This document shows, one piece after another, positions 25,052-34,321 of a stretch of DNA of 64,000 bases. The notes under the pieces were generated by a model. The model had not been told where the DNA came from. It saw only the letters and a program-made list of their open reading frames with translations, and searched no databases. The position numbers and the translations under genes are program-made. This DNA is from Lentilactobacillus parakefiri (GTDB lineage: Bacteria; Bacillota; Bacilli; Lactobacillales; Lactobacillaceae), in assembly GCF_002157585.1 (NCBI RefSeq), contig NZ_BDGB01000044.1:1-64000 (forward strand). Direction: 5' to 3'. How positions within the stretch are numbered: the first letter of the stretch is position 1; every line of letters begins with the position of its first letter.

Positions 25052-25993
25052 ATGGGACGTAAAATCGTGGTTGCCCTCGGAGGCAACGCCATCCTATCAA
25101 AAGATGCTTCAGCTGCCGCTCAACAACAAGCGTTGCGCGATACGGCCGAGCACTTGGTCAAATTTATTGAAAACGGTGATCAGCTGATTATTTCACACGG
25201 GAATGGTCCCCAAGTTGGTAATCTGTTGTTACAGCAAGCCGACGGCAGCACCAATGATAATCCAGAGATGCCACTTGACTCCTGTGTTGCGATGACGCAG
25301 GGCAGCATCGGCTACTGGATGCAAAATGCAATGGATCAAGTCATTAAAGAAAAGGGGCTGGACAAGACAGTTGCGACGGTTGTGACCCAGGTGGAAGTCA
25401 GCCCTGACGATCCGGCGTTCGCTAATCCAACCAAGCCAATTGGTCCATTTATGAGCGAAGAAGATGCCGATTTGGCTAAGAAACAGAACCCAGACTTCAG
25501 CTTTGTGGAAGACGCCGGCCGTGGCTATCGGCGAGTTGTTCCTTCACCAAAGCCGATTGGTGTGGTTGAAACCAAGGCCGTGAACGCGTTGGTTGATGCC
25601 GGTATCGTGCCAATTTCAGTTGGTGGCGGTGGTGTTCCGGTAGTCAGTGACGGTAGCCGACTGGTTGGTAAGGAAGCGGTTATTGATAAGGATTTTGCCA
25701 GTGAAAAATTGGCGGAGTTGGTTGGCGCTGACGCATTAATCATTCTGACCGCCGTTCCAAACATCTTTGTCAACTTCAACAAACCTGACCAAAAGAAATT
25801 AGCACACGTTTCGGTTGCTGATTTGCACAAATACATCGGTGAAAACCAATTTGCACCCGGAAGTATGTTGCCTAAGGTACAAGCAGCGATTGATTTCGTC
25901 GAGGCAACCGGCAACGAGGCTGTTGTGACTGCGTTGGACAATATTGAAGGCTTTATTAATGATGGGTCAGGGACAATTATTTCGGATAAATAA
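25052..25993 (+). CDS. arcC: Carbamate kinase
   Basis: A 313-residue amino-acid kinase family protein. It opens with [10 protein letters not shown] and shows [26 protein letters not shown] and [13 protein letters not shown], all standard for carbamate kinase. It transfers phosphate from carbamoyl phosphate to ADP, the ATP-yielding last step of arginine fermentation. GGAGGAG ribosome site before the ATG. It follows arcB after a nested hairpin. Confidence 0.96.
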   Translation: MGRKIVVALGGNAILSKDASAAAQQQALRDTAEHLVKFIENGDQLIISHGNGPQVGNLLLQQADGSTNDNPEMPLDSCVAMTQGSIGYWMQNAMDQVIKEKGLDKTVATVVTQVEVSPDDPAFANPTKPIGPFMSEEDADLAKKQNPDFSFVEDAGRGYRRVVPSPKPIGVVETKAVNALVDAGIVPISVGGGGVPVVSDGSRLVGKEAVIDKDFASEKLAELVGADALIILTAVPNIFVNFNKPDQKKLAHVSVADLHKYIGENQFAPGSMLPKVQAAIDFVEATGNEAVVTALDNIEGFINDGSGTIISDK

Positions 25994-26112
25994 CACGTAA
26001 ATGTTATTTTGTCCTTAAAATCATCTTAGACTTTGTTTAATGTACAATCAGGTTATTTGAGGTACACTTCTAATAAGAACACAATTATGTAACCGTTTTT
26101 GGGAGTGTATTT

Positions 26113-26814
26113 ATGATTTTAAAGAATAAGAGTGATTATGAGTATTATGCTAAAAAACTGCGCAGCCATCCTGAATTTAGTCCGTTGAGCGACAAGTACG
26201 TCAATCAGTTGATTGACGAAATGACTGTTAAGACCTATCAACGTGGTCAGATTCTGTTTGACCAGGGGGATCCCCGCGATCGATTCTACTACCTAATCGA
26301 CGGTGTTTGTAAATCGTTTCACTGGGATAAAGACGGCGGAGAACAGCTGTATTTGTACATTCGACCGGAAAAGGCATTTCCGTATATTGGCTTATTTGAG
26401 GACGATCATTATGCATATACGGTCCAGACAATGTCTGAAGTCAAACTCGCCGAGTTTCCAATGCCGATTTATGAGGAGATTTTACGTGAGAACTCCGAGC
26501 TGATGGTTAATGCTGTCAAGGACATGAGTCAAATCATTAACACCTCTGAGACACAACTCCAGCGAATGGTAACCACCAGCGCAAAATGCCGGGTTTGGAA
26601 CGCGATTCTCTTCATTGGTCAACAAATTGGTGATTATCAAGAAGATGAGACAATCCTTGTCCCGTATCCAATTACATTGGTTGAGCTGTCCAAGGTGAGT
26701 GGTACCACGCGGGAAACGACCAGCCAGATGGTTCAGCAGCTGGTTTCCGAGAACAAGGTTCAATACAATCGTAAATATTTCAAAATTTTAGAGTTTGATG
26801 ATGATTCATATTAA
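26113..26814 (+). CDS. arcR: CRP/FNR-family regulator, ArcR-type
   Basis: A 233-residue regulator with an N-terminal cyclic-nucleotide-binding fold (about residues 20-140, YQRGQILFDQGDPRDRFYYLIDG) and a C-terminal winged helix containing TLVELSKVSGTTRETTSQMVQQL. No cysteine cluster for an iron-sulfur centre is visible at the N-terminus. Its place between arcC and arcD and the CRP-type site upstream of arcA argue that it activates this operon, as ArcR does in Bacillus and Enterococcus. The effector is unknown. Confidence 0.85.
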   Translation: MILKNKSDYEYYAKKLRSHPEFSPLSDKYVNQLIDEMTVKTYQRGQILFDQGDPRDRFYYLIDGVCKSFHWDKDGGEQLYLYIRPEKAFPYIGLFEDDHYAYTVQTMSEVKLAEFPMPIYEEILRENSELMVNAVKDMSQIINTSETQLQRMVTTSAKCRVWNAILFIGQQIGDYQEDETILVPYPITLVELSKVSGTTRETTSQMVQQLVSENKVQYNRKYFKILEFDDDSY

Positions 26815-26842
26815 TTAAATAATATTCGAGGGAGTGAGCTAA

Positions 26843-28270
26843 ATGAAAGAGCATGATGGTAAATTAGGGCTGCTCGAACTGATCGGATTGGTTGTTGGAT
26901 CAATTATCGGTGGTGGCGTTTTCAACCTGATGCACGATATGGCCAAAGGGGCCGGTGCTGGTGCGATTATCATTGGTTGGGTTATTACCGCCATCGGAAT
27001 GGTGATGCTGGCCTTGACGTTCCAGAATTTGACCATGAAGCGCCCGGATCTGGATGCTGGTGTTTATAGTTATGCAGAAGCTGGATTTGGTAAGTACATG
27101 GGATTTAACTCGGCATGGGGATACTGGCTGTCCGCTTGGCTTGGAAACGTTGGCTATGCAACACTGTTAATGAGTGCGGTTGCCTACTTCCTACCCGTGT
27201 TTGGGGATGGACAAAACATTTGGTCCATCATTGCAGCATCGTTTATTTTATGGGCCTGCCATTTTATGATTTTACGAGGGGTCGAATCTGCCTCGTTTGT
27301 TAACACAATTATTACCATTGCCAAATTGATTCCAATCTTCCTATTCATCATTATCGTGTTATTCGCATTCAAGATGAATATGTTTACCAGCGACTTCTGG
27401 TTTACACCAAGTGGGAAATTTGAGTTTGGCAGTGTCATGGCACAAGCCAAGAGTACCATGTTAGTAACCGTTTGGGTCTTTATCGGAATTGAAGGGGCGG
27501 TCGTCTTCTCTGGCCGGGCTCGGAAACGTTCCGATGTTGGTAAGGCAACGGTTCTTGGAATTATCACCGTTATTTTGATTTATATGTTAATCACATTGCT
27601 ATCATTTGGTGTTATGAGCCGCGCTGGATTAGCACATTTGACCCAGCCCGCAATGGCTGAACTGCTTCAAAGTTTGGTTGGTAAATGGGGCGCCATGGTT
27701 GTTAATGGCGGGTTAATCATTTCCGTTGTTGGTGCCTGGTTATCATGGACGATGTTTGCTGGTCAACTTCCATATGAAGCTGCTAAAGAAGGATCGTTCC
27801 CGAAAATGTTTGCTAAGGAAAATAAGAATGGGGCACCTATTACCTCATTAACGGTTACCAATATCTGTGTGGAAATCTTTATGTTCTCTTACCTGATTAC
27901 GGCTTCTGCTTATAATTTCTTCTACTCAATTGCCAGTGCCGCAATTTTGATTCCTTACGCATTTTCGGCATTTTATCAGTTGAAATATTCATTCATGGAA
28001 GATCATGGCAAGGGAAGAGCTGGCAATATCATTGTCGGAATTATCTCCAGCCTGTATGCCTGCTGGTTGTTATTCGCAGCTGGCGCCAACTTCCTTCTCC
28101 TGATGTCATTACTGTTTGCTGCTGGGATTCCAGTATTCTGGATTTTACAGAAGAAAGATAACCATGCTGAGAAGGTCTTCGGACCAATTGAAATGCTGTT
28201 GGCAATCTTTATTGTCATTGCTGCGATCTATGCCATTTATGGATTGATTGTTGGACAGATTACGTTCTAA
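26843..28270 (+). CDS. arcD: Arginine/ornithine antiporter
   Basis: A 475-residue APC-superfamily transporter with about 12-13 membrane segments. GLVVGSIIGGGVFNL in helix 1, EAGFGKYMGFNSAWGYWLSAWLGN and WVFIGIEGAVVFSGRARKRSDVG are hallmarks of the basic amino acid antiporter branch (ArcD/LysP-like antiporters). It imports arginine in exchange for ornithine without energy cost, completing the pathway. It ends the operon, 28 bases after arcR. No arcT aminotransferase gene is present. Confidence 0.9.
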   Translation: MKEHDGKLGLLELIGLVVGSIIGGGVFNLMHDMAKGAGAGAIIIGWVITAIGMVMLALTFQNLTMKRPDLDAGVYSYAEAGFGKYMGFNSAWGYWLSAWLGNVGYATLLMSAVAYFLPVFGDGQNIWSIIAASFILWACHFMILRGVESASFVNTIITIAKLIPIFLFIIIVLFAFKMNMFTSDFWFTPSGKFEFGSVMAQAKSTMLVTVWVFIGIEGAVVFSGRARKRSDVGKATVLGIITVILIYMLITLLSFGVMSRAGLAHLTQPAMAELLQSLVGKWGAMVVNGGLIISVVGAWLSWTMFAGQLPYEAAKEGSFPKMFAKENKNGAPITSLTVTNICVEIFMFSYLITASAYNFFYSIASAAILIPYAFSAFYQLKYSFMEDHGKGRAGNIIVGIISSLYACWLLFAAGANFLLLMSLLFAAGIPVFWILQKKDNHAEKVFGPIEMLLAIFIVIAAIYAIYGLIVGQITF

Positions 28271-28329
28271 CCTGGTCTCCTTCTTAATTGCAAAGCCAAA
28301 TTATATTCAGATATCAAGTTTTGAACGTC

Positions 28330-28387
28330 AAAACGAGTTATCCCCATGCAAGAGTGAATACGCTTACTTAGGGATAACTCGTTTTTG
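28330..28387. terminator. Bidirectional terminator after arcD
   Basis: AAAACGAGTTATCCC pairs with GGGATAACTCGTTTT around a 27-base loop, followed by TTTTTG. It separates arcD from the convergent exporter gene. Confidence 0.75.
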
Positions 28388-28399
28388 TTAGTATAGTGA

Positions 28400-29179
28400 T
28401 TAAAAATAAGCTGTCACAAACAAATACCCCGCCAATCCAAACGCTGCTAACGAAATCAAGATTCGCAGCAGATGGATATTCGAGTGACGAACAATGATGG
28501 GACCGGTATATCCGCCGATCAGTAAACCAAATCCAAGTGGGATCACGAGAAGCCAGTCAATATGAGACTTGAAGATAAAAATCACGGTAGCAATCAAATT
28601 ACCGCCAAAGGCAATCACATTCTTCATGGCATTTACCACAGTAAACTGATCGTCAGTGATGACTGATAGGATTGCCAAAAAGATGACCCCGCCCGCGGCA
28701 CCAAAGTAGCCCGTGTAAGCTCCGACAAGCACAATTCCGGTCAGGCTGACCAGTGACACCCAAAAGTGTTTGGTTGGTGTTTGGTGAGCCTGCTTCAATT
28801 TGGCAGTAGAAACGTCTTTTTTTCGGCCAGACATAAATAATAGAATTCCAGCAAACAGGATGAAGAACGGGACAACTTTTTCAAACGATGATGCTGGAGC
28901 AATTAGCAACAGCACACTTCCACCAATACTTCCGATTAACGAAAGAATGACGTATAGCGTTAACCTTTTCCAGTGGCCTCGGAGTTCTTTCAGTGAAGAA
29001 GCAGTGGCACCAATCCCGGAAAAGATTAATGCGGTGGTATTGGTGACGTTGGCGATCACCGGCGGTAGGCCGACTGCCAACAAGGCTGGGTAGGAAACAA
29101 GTGATGCCAGCCCGGCAACTGAGGCGAGCAGTCCCGCTGCGAAGCCAGCAATGATTAAGAAAATAAATGTGAGCACCAT
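28400..29179 (-). CDS. TauE/SafE-family membrane exporter
   Basis: A 259-residue protein with about eight hydrophobic segments and the two-repeat layout of the TauE/SafE family: FAAGLLASVAGLASLVSYPALL near the N-terminus and YTGYFGAAGGVIFLAILSV in the middle. Family members export sulfite, sulfoacetate or related organic anions, but many have no known substrate, and nothing nearby names one. AGAGGTC lies at longish spacing before the ATG. Confidence 0.8.
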   Translation of the reverse strand: MVLTFIFLIIAGFAAGLLASVAGLASLVSYPALLAVGLPPVIANVTNTTALIFSGIGATASSLKELRGHWKRLTLYVILSLIGSIGGSVLLLIAPASSFEKVVPFFILFAGILLFMSGRKKDVSTAKLKQAHQTPTKHFWVSLVSLTGIVLVGAYTGYFGAAGGVIFLAILSVITDDQFTVVNAMKNVIAFGGNLIATVIFIFKSHIDWLLVIPLGFGLLIGGYTGPIIVRHSNIHLLRILISLAAFGLAGYLFVTAYF

Positions 29180-29263
29180 AAGTTGGGCTGACCTCTTTTC
29201 AATTTTTGGATACTTCTAATATACTACATTTTGAAAAGCAGTTGAATTCGTCTTGTAGCCGAC

Positions 29264-29292
29264 TTGATTTCTAACACAAAATCATTGATAAT
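29264..29292 (+). promoter_or_regulatory. Sigma-A promoter of the HAD phosphatase gene
   Basis: TTGATT and GATAAT are separated by 17 bases and lie 37 bases before the ATG. Confidence 0.55.
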
Positions 29293-29328
29293 ATTTAACT
29301 ATCAACTCAAGATGAAAGCAGGTTACTC

Positions 29329-29985
29329 ATGACACAATTATTTTTTGACTTTGACGGTACAATTGCCGATTCAGAAACCGGCATTCTCAAGTCGCTCAAA
29401 TACGCAGTCGGCAAAATGAAACTGCCTGAACTGACCCATGATCAATATTTAAAGTTTATTGGTCCGGCACTCAAAACCAGTCTGCAGAAATTTTACCCAG
29501 AACTATCTGAGGCGGATCAGATGAAGACTTTAAAATATTATGCAGATTACTATCGTAGTGAAGGAATGTTCCAACTTGATCTCTATCCCGGCATCGTTGA
29601 GGAGCTACAAAGGCTCAATGAGCAGGGCTATGGTGTCAACATTGCCTCTGCCAAGCCAGAAGATTTGATCCATGACCTAACGGATCAATTAGACCTGACC
29701 CAATACTTTACCGGTCGGTTTGGAGCTGGAACGGACGAGAAAACCCGGATGACCAAGACGGCGGTCCTAAAATATGCCTTGGAAGAAACTAATGCCAATC
29801 AAAACGACAGCATCATGATTGGTGATCGAGACACCGATATGCTTGGCGGCTACAATAACCATGTCAAGACACTGGGCGTTACCTATGGATTCGGAGATGT
29901 TCCCGAGTTGTTGGGCGCGCATGCCAATACGTTAGTGGACAAGCCTGAAGAGATTCAGGGCGGGGTTCAGAAATTAATTAGCTGA
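29329..29985 (+). CDS. HAD hydrolase, phosphoglycolate phosphatase-like
   Basis: A 218-residue HAD protein with motif I FDFDGTIADSE, motif II in NIASAKPED, a Lys near TKTAVLKY and motif III/IV IGDRDTDMLGG. A four-helix cap follows motif I, the Gph/PgmB layout. Likely a phosphatase acting on small phosphate esters such as phosphoglycolate; the exact substrate is not visible. It has its own promoter and terminator and looks monocistronic. Confidence 0.85.
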   Translation: MTQLFFDFDGTIADSETGILKSLKYAVGKMKLPELTHDQYLKFIGPALKTSLQKFYPELSEADQMKTLKYYADYYRSEGMFQLDLYPGIVEELQRLNEQGYGVNIASAKPEDLIHDLTDQLDLTQYFTGRFGAGTDEKTRMTKTAVLKYALEETNANQNDSIMIGDRDTDMLGGYNNHVKTLGVTYGFGDVPELLGAHANTLVDKPEEIQGGVQKLIS

Positions 29986-29995
29986 TAACACAAAA

Positions 29996-30029
29996 CGGAT
30001 CGGGGGAAATTTCCTCGGTCCGCTTTTTT
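29996..30029 (+). terminator. Terminator of the HAD gene
   Basis: CGGATCGGGG pairs imperfectly with CCTCGGTCCG and is followed by CTTTTTT, 11 bases after the stop codon. Confidence 0.7.
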
Positions 30030-30097
30030 CGTTAGCTATTTGATGTTTAACTGACCCAGCCTGCTTCGACGCAGCGGAAATTGTTGCCGAGCATACT

Positions 30098-30439
30098 TTA
30101 AGGCTTGATATACGCAAAGCCTTGCTCCTGTAGCGAAACTAAATCAGCAACTCCTGCAGCGACAATTTCAACGTTTGCCGGTAACTCTGTTTCCTTAATC
30201 GAATGACTGTTCATCGAATTACTGCAAGCGTGGAATCTGACACCTTCTCTGCTAAATTGTTCGACGGAATTTCGCAGATGCTCATCCAGATAACCTTTGA
30301 TGGCATCACCATTGACCAAGACAACGATATGATATTCTTCCTTATTCATGCGGCCATAATCCAGTAGATTGGTGATGTTACTTAATGTGTGATCCCACTT
30401 ATCCAACTCATCAATGTGAAAGACAACTTTATGCATCAT
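30098..30439 (-). CDS. DsrE-like small protein
   Basis: A 113-residue protein with the DsrE/DsrF fold pattern: VVFHIDE strand, helix, IVVLVNGDAI strand and FHACSNSMNS with Cys72 where sulfur-carrier relatives have their active cysteine. Many Firmicute relatives are of unknown function. Its start codon overlaps the stop of the DUF2252 gene by one base (TAATG), so the two are translationally coupled and probably work together. Confidence 0.75.
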   Translation of the reverse strand: MMHKVVFHIDELDKWDHTLSNITNLLDYGRMNKEEYHIVVLVNGDAIKGYLDEHLRNSVEQFSREGVRFHACSNSMNSHSIKETELPANVEIVAAGVADLVSLQEQGFAYIKP

Positions 30440-31857
30440 TATTCCCTCGTTTCATCAGCGTCTAATGAATCTAAGAATTCTTTGTAATCGGTGTGGACCT
30501 GTTTTGAATAATCGTTTGCCCAATTCATTAAAGCTGAGACCAACTTTTTCTTAGTTCCAACGTAACCGTGGACAATCGCTGCTGTGGGGCTTTGGGCGTG
30601 TCCCCGTGCTAACAGCAGCCCACAGATTTTAGCGTAAGTGGCGAAATTATCGGCGTCTAATTTATTCAAGTTAATCGATTCTTTCATATCCCAAAATTGG
30701 CGGACGTAGAAGCTGCGGCCGGTATCATCGTTGTGATAGAAGCCAAGTAGGGGATCGGACGCACGTTGGAGAATCTGCTGGCAGGTGACAATTCGCTCAC
30801 CGTTGTCCGGTTTGCTTTGACTAAAGGGCGTCGTGACATCAAATCCTCTGAATCGTCGGGTCTGTAAGGCTTCCTTAATTTGGAGGACTAAATGGCTGCC
30901 GTCAATCGCAGTTAGTAAAACCAGGTAGCAGCGGGTCCCAAAACTCCCAACACCGACGCTGTGGCGAACAATATCACTGATATGAAATTGAGAGAGCAGA
31001 ACGGTGACGTCCGGCCCGACCGATCGGGTATAACTGTGTAAGTGCTCACGAATTTCGTTGAACCGGCGCTCACTCACGTGGACGGTTCGAGGAGCATTTT
31101 CTTTAAAGACTAAATGCCCACGGGAATCCAGTGTCGTGAATTTTTTAACCACTTTATCAGAATTTCGCTGTTCGGCACTGTCGCGAATTTTCCACCATAC
31201 TTTTGGTAGGGTGTGGTCGGTGTCTTCCGACTGCAGGAAAGATTCCACTTCAGTTGAGAAGTAGTAGCGTTCCATCGCTGAGTGGTTATCAAAACACTCG
31301 CTAAGGATCTGCTGGTAGGTTTCGACCGTTCCCCGCATAATCTCGTTAATCTGGTCACTGTCAAGTCCCAGCTGTTCTCCCTGGAGGACAATGCTGACAA
31401 GCAGTCGCCGCAGATCCCAGTCCCACGAGCCGATGGTAGATTCGTCGAAGTCATTGAGGTCAAAGAGAAGTTTTCGCTCCGGCGACGCATAAAAACCAAA
31501 GTTACCCAAGTGGGCGTCACCAGAAATAACGACTGGGATGTTGGTGGAAGTCTGCTTGGACAGGTCAAAGGCCATCAATTCGTCAGTGCCGCGGAAAAAT
31601 GCGAAGGCGGAAGCTGCCAGGCGCTTATGTCGCAGCGGCATCAAATCCGTGATCATCTTTTCTTCAACGTGAGAAATTCCTTCAACCACGTTTCGTTTGA
31701 CTGGGACGAATTTTCCTAGCTGGTCAAATGAAATCTGATCACGGATTTTTTTACCGTTATCAATCAGTTCATGAATTGATTTATCGATATTAATCTTTCT
31801 TAAGTCATAATGTAGGTTCCTGGTGGATTGGGCAAACGTCTTACTAGTGGCTGCCAT
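30439..31857 (-). CDS. DUF2252-family protein
   Basis: A 472-residue cytosolic protein matching DUF2252: FFRGTDELMAFDL, VVISGDAHLGNFGFYASPERKLLFDLNDFDES and VGVGSFGTRCYLVLL. The GDAHLGNFG and FDLNDFD segments look like the catalytic loop and metal motif of protein-kinase/aminoglycoside-phosphotransferase-like folds, so it may be a small-molecule kinase. That is inference; no substrate is known. Strong AAAGGAG site. Coupled to the DsrE-like gene downstream. Confidence 0.8.
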   Translation of the reverse strand: MAATSKTFAQSTRNLHYDLRKINIDKSIHELIDNGKKIRDQISFDQLGKFVPVKRNVVEGISHVEEKMITDLMPLRHKRLAASAFAFFRGTDELMAFDLSKQTSTNIPVVISGDAHLGNFGFYASPERKLLFDLNDFDESTIGSWDWDLRRLLVSIVLQGEQLGLDSDQINEIMRGTVETYQQILSECFDNHSAMERYYFSTEVESFLQSEDTDHTLPKVWWKIRDSAEQRNSDKVVKKFTTLDSRGHLVFKENAPRTVHVSERRFNEIREHLHSYTRSVGPDVTVLLSQFHISDIVRHSVGVGSFGTRCYLVLLTAIDGSHLVLQIKEALQTRRFRGFDVTTPFSQSKPDNGERIVTCQQILQRASDPLLGFYHNDDTGRSFYVRQFWDMKESINLNKLDADNFATYAKICGLLLARGHAQSPTAAIVHGYVGTKKKLVSALMNWANDYSKQVHTDYKEFLDSLDADETRE

Positions 31858-31951
31858 TCAGGTCGACTCCTTTTTTTGACAATCTATAACCTCATTGTGG
31901 CAATTCCCAGTCCGTGAGTCAAGCGAAGCCAACTCATCTGCCGGCTTGATA

Positions 31952-31960
31952 TGTTACAAT
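31952..31960 (+). promoter_or_regulatory. Extended -10 element before ogt
   Basis: TGTTACAAT is a near-consensus extended -10, 41 bases before the ATG. Confidence 0.4.
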
Positions 31961-32001
31961 GATACAAATGACCGATTTGAACGTAATGGAGAAGTAGTTT
32001 T

Positions 32002-32577
32002 ATGAAAAAAATGTATTGGGAAAGTCTCGAAGTGAATAATCAAAAATTTTTCTTCACGGTGACTCAAAAGGGCTTGAATTTTGTGTCCAGCCCTGGGAAG
32101 TACCTGTCTGAACTTTTTGATTTTTATCCGGATCTCTATGATTTCCAATTTATGTATGACGATTCGGTGACCGCTGATTATTTAACTGAATTCACGGACT
32201 ATTTTGATCAAAAGCGCAAAGACTTTGATTTGCCACTGGATTTGGAGAACATCGGAACTGACTTGCAGCATCAAGTCTGGGCCGAAATTCAAAAAATACC
32301 CTATGGCCAGACAATGACGTATAAGCAGTTAGCCGAAAACATTGGCAAGCCCAAGGCAATTCGGCCGGTGGCTCATGCCGTGGCAATGAATCCGGATCTC
32401 ATCGTGATTCCCTGTCATCGAGTGGTGAAAAGCAGTGGCGACGTTGGGGACTATCGCGGTGGTAAAGAAACAAAAAAAGCCCTTCTCGAATTGGAGAAGA
32501 AGCCGATTGAAAAGCATGCCTTGATTGGCAAACTGCCATTACCCAAGCTTAGTCAACTAGGTAAATCTGATCTTTAA
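32002..32577 (+). CDS. ogt: Methylated-DNA-protein-cysteine methyltransferase
   Basis: A 191-residue suicide repair protein. The active site is IPCHRVV with acceptor Cys138, preceded by the helix-turn-helix MTYKQLAENIGKPKAIRPVAHAVAMNPDL that binds and flips the damaged base. It removes methyl groups from O6-methylguanine. The N-terminal Ogt-type ribonuclease-like domain is present but divergent. Its last 29 bases overlap the tail of the opposite-strand methyltransferase gene. Confidence 0.9.
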   Translation: MKKMYWESLEVNNQKFFFTVTQKGLNFVSSPGKYLSELFDFYPDLYDFQFMYDDSVTADYLTEFTDYFDQKRKDFDLPLDLENIGTDLQHQVWAEIQKIPYGQTMTYKQLAENIGKPKAIRPVAHAVAMNPDLIVIPCHRVVKSSGDVGDYRGGKETKKALLELEKKPIEKHALIGKLPLPKLSQLGKSDL

Positions 32578-33400
32578 TTAAATCAAATGGCTGATGATGC
32601 CGGTTCAATTGTTTGGCAGTCTCTGGCTTAATGAAGTGAGCCTGTTGCCAAAAGGCTTTCGAATCGGTTGCACCATTCTTTTCGCCGATAACGATTAATT
32701 CCAAATCGTTATCGGCTTTTCTAATCGCGTTGAGGACATCGACATCAATGGTTTGTTTGTCTGGTGACCAACTCATGATGACGTATTTAACCTGGTCTTT
32801 ATATTTGGCGATTGCCGCCACTGCATCCAGCTTTTCGACGTGAATTAGCTGATGCTGACCCGTTTGATTTTCCTGAACCCACTCAAGGCTGTCAGTTGGA
32901 AAGACTTTGACGTTGAGATCACTCAGCCCTTTGGAAATATAACCGTTGCCTGCCATGACTTCCAATACTGGTGCATCACCAATGTAGTCAGCGAGATCTT
33001 TGATAAATGGGGCGGAAATATAAGTCCACATTCCGTATTGACTCTCCAAATAATCACGGAATGACCGCAATTGTTTATCGAGTTTTGGCAGGGCGTCCGA
33101 CAACTCGGCCCAGAGCTTGTCACCTTGTGGATCACCGGGCTTGAATCGATTGTTGATATCTTTGAAAATCTGAACCTGGATATCGTCTGGGAGGATTAAC
33201 TCCGGCAAGTCCTGCGGGAGTAATCCCTGTTTAATTAAGTGGTCACTTTCGACGACATTATTGATCAGAAATTTAACCTGGGGATAGGCACTGAATTGGT
33301 CGCGGTATTTTAGCATCTGCGTGATGTAGTTGGACTCAACCGATTGCGTGTTTGGGTGCTTTCTCTTCAGTAGTTTTTTCTTTTGTTTGTTGGTTAGCAT
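32549..33400 (-). CDS. Predicted SAM-dependent methyltransferase-like protein
   Basis: A 283-residue protein with a basic N-terminal tail (KQKKKLLKRKH), a helical middle part and a Rossmann-like C-terminal half: VLEVMAGNGYISKGL resembles the SAM-binding glycine motif, followed by VFPTDSLEW (acidic end of strand 2) and VKYVIMSWSPD. I do not know its substrate; the lysine-rich tail hints at RNA or nucleic acid binding. AAAGGAG before the ATG. Overlaps ogt tail to tail. Confidence 0.6.
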   Translation of the reverse strand: MLTNKQKKKLLKRKHPNTQSVESNYITQMLKYRDQFSAYPQVKFLINNVVESDHLIKQGLLPQDLPELILPDDIQVQIFKDINNRFKPGDPQGDKLWAELSDALPKLDKQLRSFRDYLESQYGMWTYISAPFIKDLADYIGDAPVLEVMAGNGYISKGLSDLNVKVFPTDSLEWVQENQTGQHQLIHVEKLDAVAAIAKYKDQVKYVIMSWSPDKQTIDVDVLNAIRKADNDLELIVIGEKNGATDSKAFWQQAHFIKPETAKQLNRHHQPFDLIKDQIYLVD

Positions 33401-33459
33401 GGTGAGCTCCTTTTGATGGGCGCAAGTTTGATTTGGATGTGAGGTTGTCTAGTTACCTG

Positions 33460-33550
33460 ACGATCGGCCAGAGGGTAGTTTCTAAGTTCACTTTAATTAG
33501 GGTGTGCTTAGAAGCACGTTTGTTAGGTTATTATGTGCTCCCTTCTGCCA
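33460..33550. repeat. Degenerate hairpin remnant
   Basis: TTTCTAAG (33479-) and CTTAGAA recall class 3 stems, and GTGCTTAGAAGCAC forms a small palindrome. GTGCTCCCTTCTGCC (33535-33549) occurs inverted at 46856-46870, beside the sister elements, so this looks like the decayed edge of a larger composite repeat. Confidence 0.5.
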
Positions 33551-33557
33551 TTAAAAT

Positions 33558-33672
33558 ACGCTCCGACGGGCCAGAGGCTAACTTCCAAGGGGACTTTAAT
33601 TAAAGTTCCAAACCCAGGAACTTCAATCAAAGTCCCCTTGGAAACCGCCTCTACCAGCCCCCGTCGCGCTCT
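33558..33672. repeat. Hairpin element B2 (class 3)
   Basis: Outer GACGGG/CCCGTC, AGAGGC/GCCTCT, then on the minus strand GC-GG-TTTCCAAGG opposite CCTTGGAAG-TTA-GC, topped by AAGTTCC/GGAACTT. Tips are ACGCTCC and GCGCTCT, and a GATTAAATACGCT linker joins it to element B3. Confidence 0.85.
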
Positions 33673-33680
33673 GATTAAAT

Positions 33681-33791
33681 ACGCTTCCTAGGGTAGCAAC
33701 CTGCGCCTAAGCCACTTCCAACGAAAATCAGACTCGATTTCCGTTGGAAGTGGCTTAGACTACGGTTGCTAACCGCCCTATTCCGCGCTCT
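33681..33791. repeat. Hairpin element B3 (class 4)
   Basis: Stems TAGGG/CCCTA, AGCAACC/GGTTGCT and an 18-bp CCTAAGCCACTTCCAACG stem with its near complement. Its minus-strand tip begins inside the XRE gene's stop codon region (TAAGAGCGCG). An almost identical copy lies inverted at 46737-46848. Together with B2 and the remnant it fills the 390-base gap. Confidence 0.85.
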
Positions 33792-34198
33792 TAAATGTCA
33801 AGCCTTCCCTGCTCCGTTCGTGGGCCTTGCTCATGTGGCACATTGCTTCTTCCGTGGACGTATCCGGAAATCAATTGATAAATTTCGTAACGGTCCTTTG
33901 AGCTTAAATCTTTGCCATTGAATTGCAAGCTCTTGTCGGAGATAAACAATTTTGCAAGATCATATGTGTTGTTTTCAGTTAAGCCCGTTAAATAATCCAT
34001 GGTGACATCGAAGAACTTGGCGAGCCGCTGGATTTCAACATAATTGGGCGTTCTGATGCCACGTTCCCAGTTGCCGATCTGAGAGCCGGTACTTTCGTGC
34101 TCCTTGTCAGTTGGGGAATCTTTGTTGATCGCGCGGGCGAGTTCTTCCAAAGTTAATTGTTGGCCTTTTCTTAATGCTCGTAATCTTTCTGGAAACAT
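33791..34198 (-). CDS. XRE-family transcriptional regulator
   Basis: A 135-residue protein with an N-terminal HTH_3 domain (MFPERLRALRKGQQLTLEEL ... GSQIGNWERGIRTPNYVEIQRLAKFFDVTMDYLTG) carrying an insertion between helices 2 and 3 rich in charged residues. The C-terminal half is helical and ends in a polar tail (QGPRTEQGRLDI). It is the phage-repressor-like type common in lactobacilli as a stand-alone regulator. Target unknown; it does not form a clear operon. Confidence 0.8.
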   Translation of the reverse strand: MFPERLRALRKGQQLTLEELARAINKDSPTDKEHESTGSQIGNWERGIRTPNYVEIQRLAKFFDVTMDYLTGLTENNTYDLAKLFISDKSLQFNGKDLSSKDRYEIYQLISGYVHGRSNVPHEQGPRTEQGRLDI

Positions 34199-34321
34199 GT
34201 GATCACCGTCCTGTTCGTTACTTATATTATACGACTTTTTTGCTAATCACCAAATTTCGGCGGTAAAATTCAGAATGTGGTATATTTAACACGAGAAAAA
34301 TTGAATTGGTGGGATGGATGA

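Noticed and set aside
33401-33790. CRISPR array or insertion sequence ends
   Set aside because: Repeats are palindromic hairpins in inverted copies, not evenly spaced direct repeats, and no transposase or cas gene is near.
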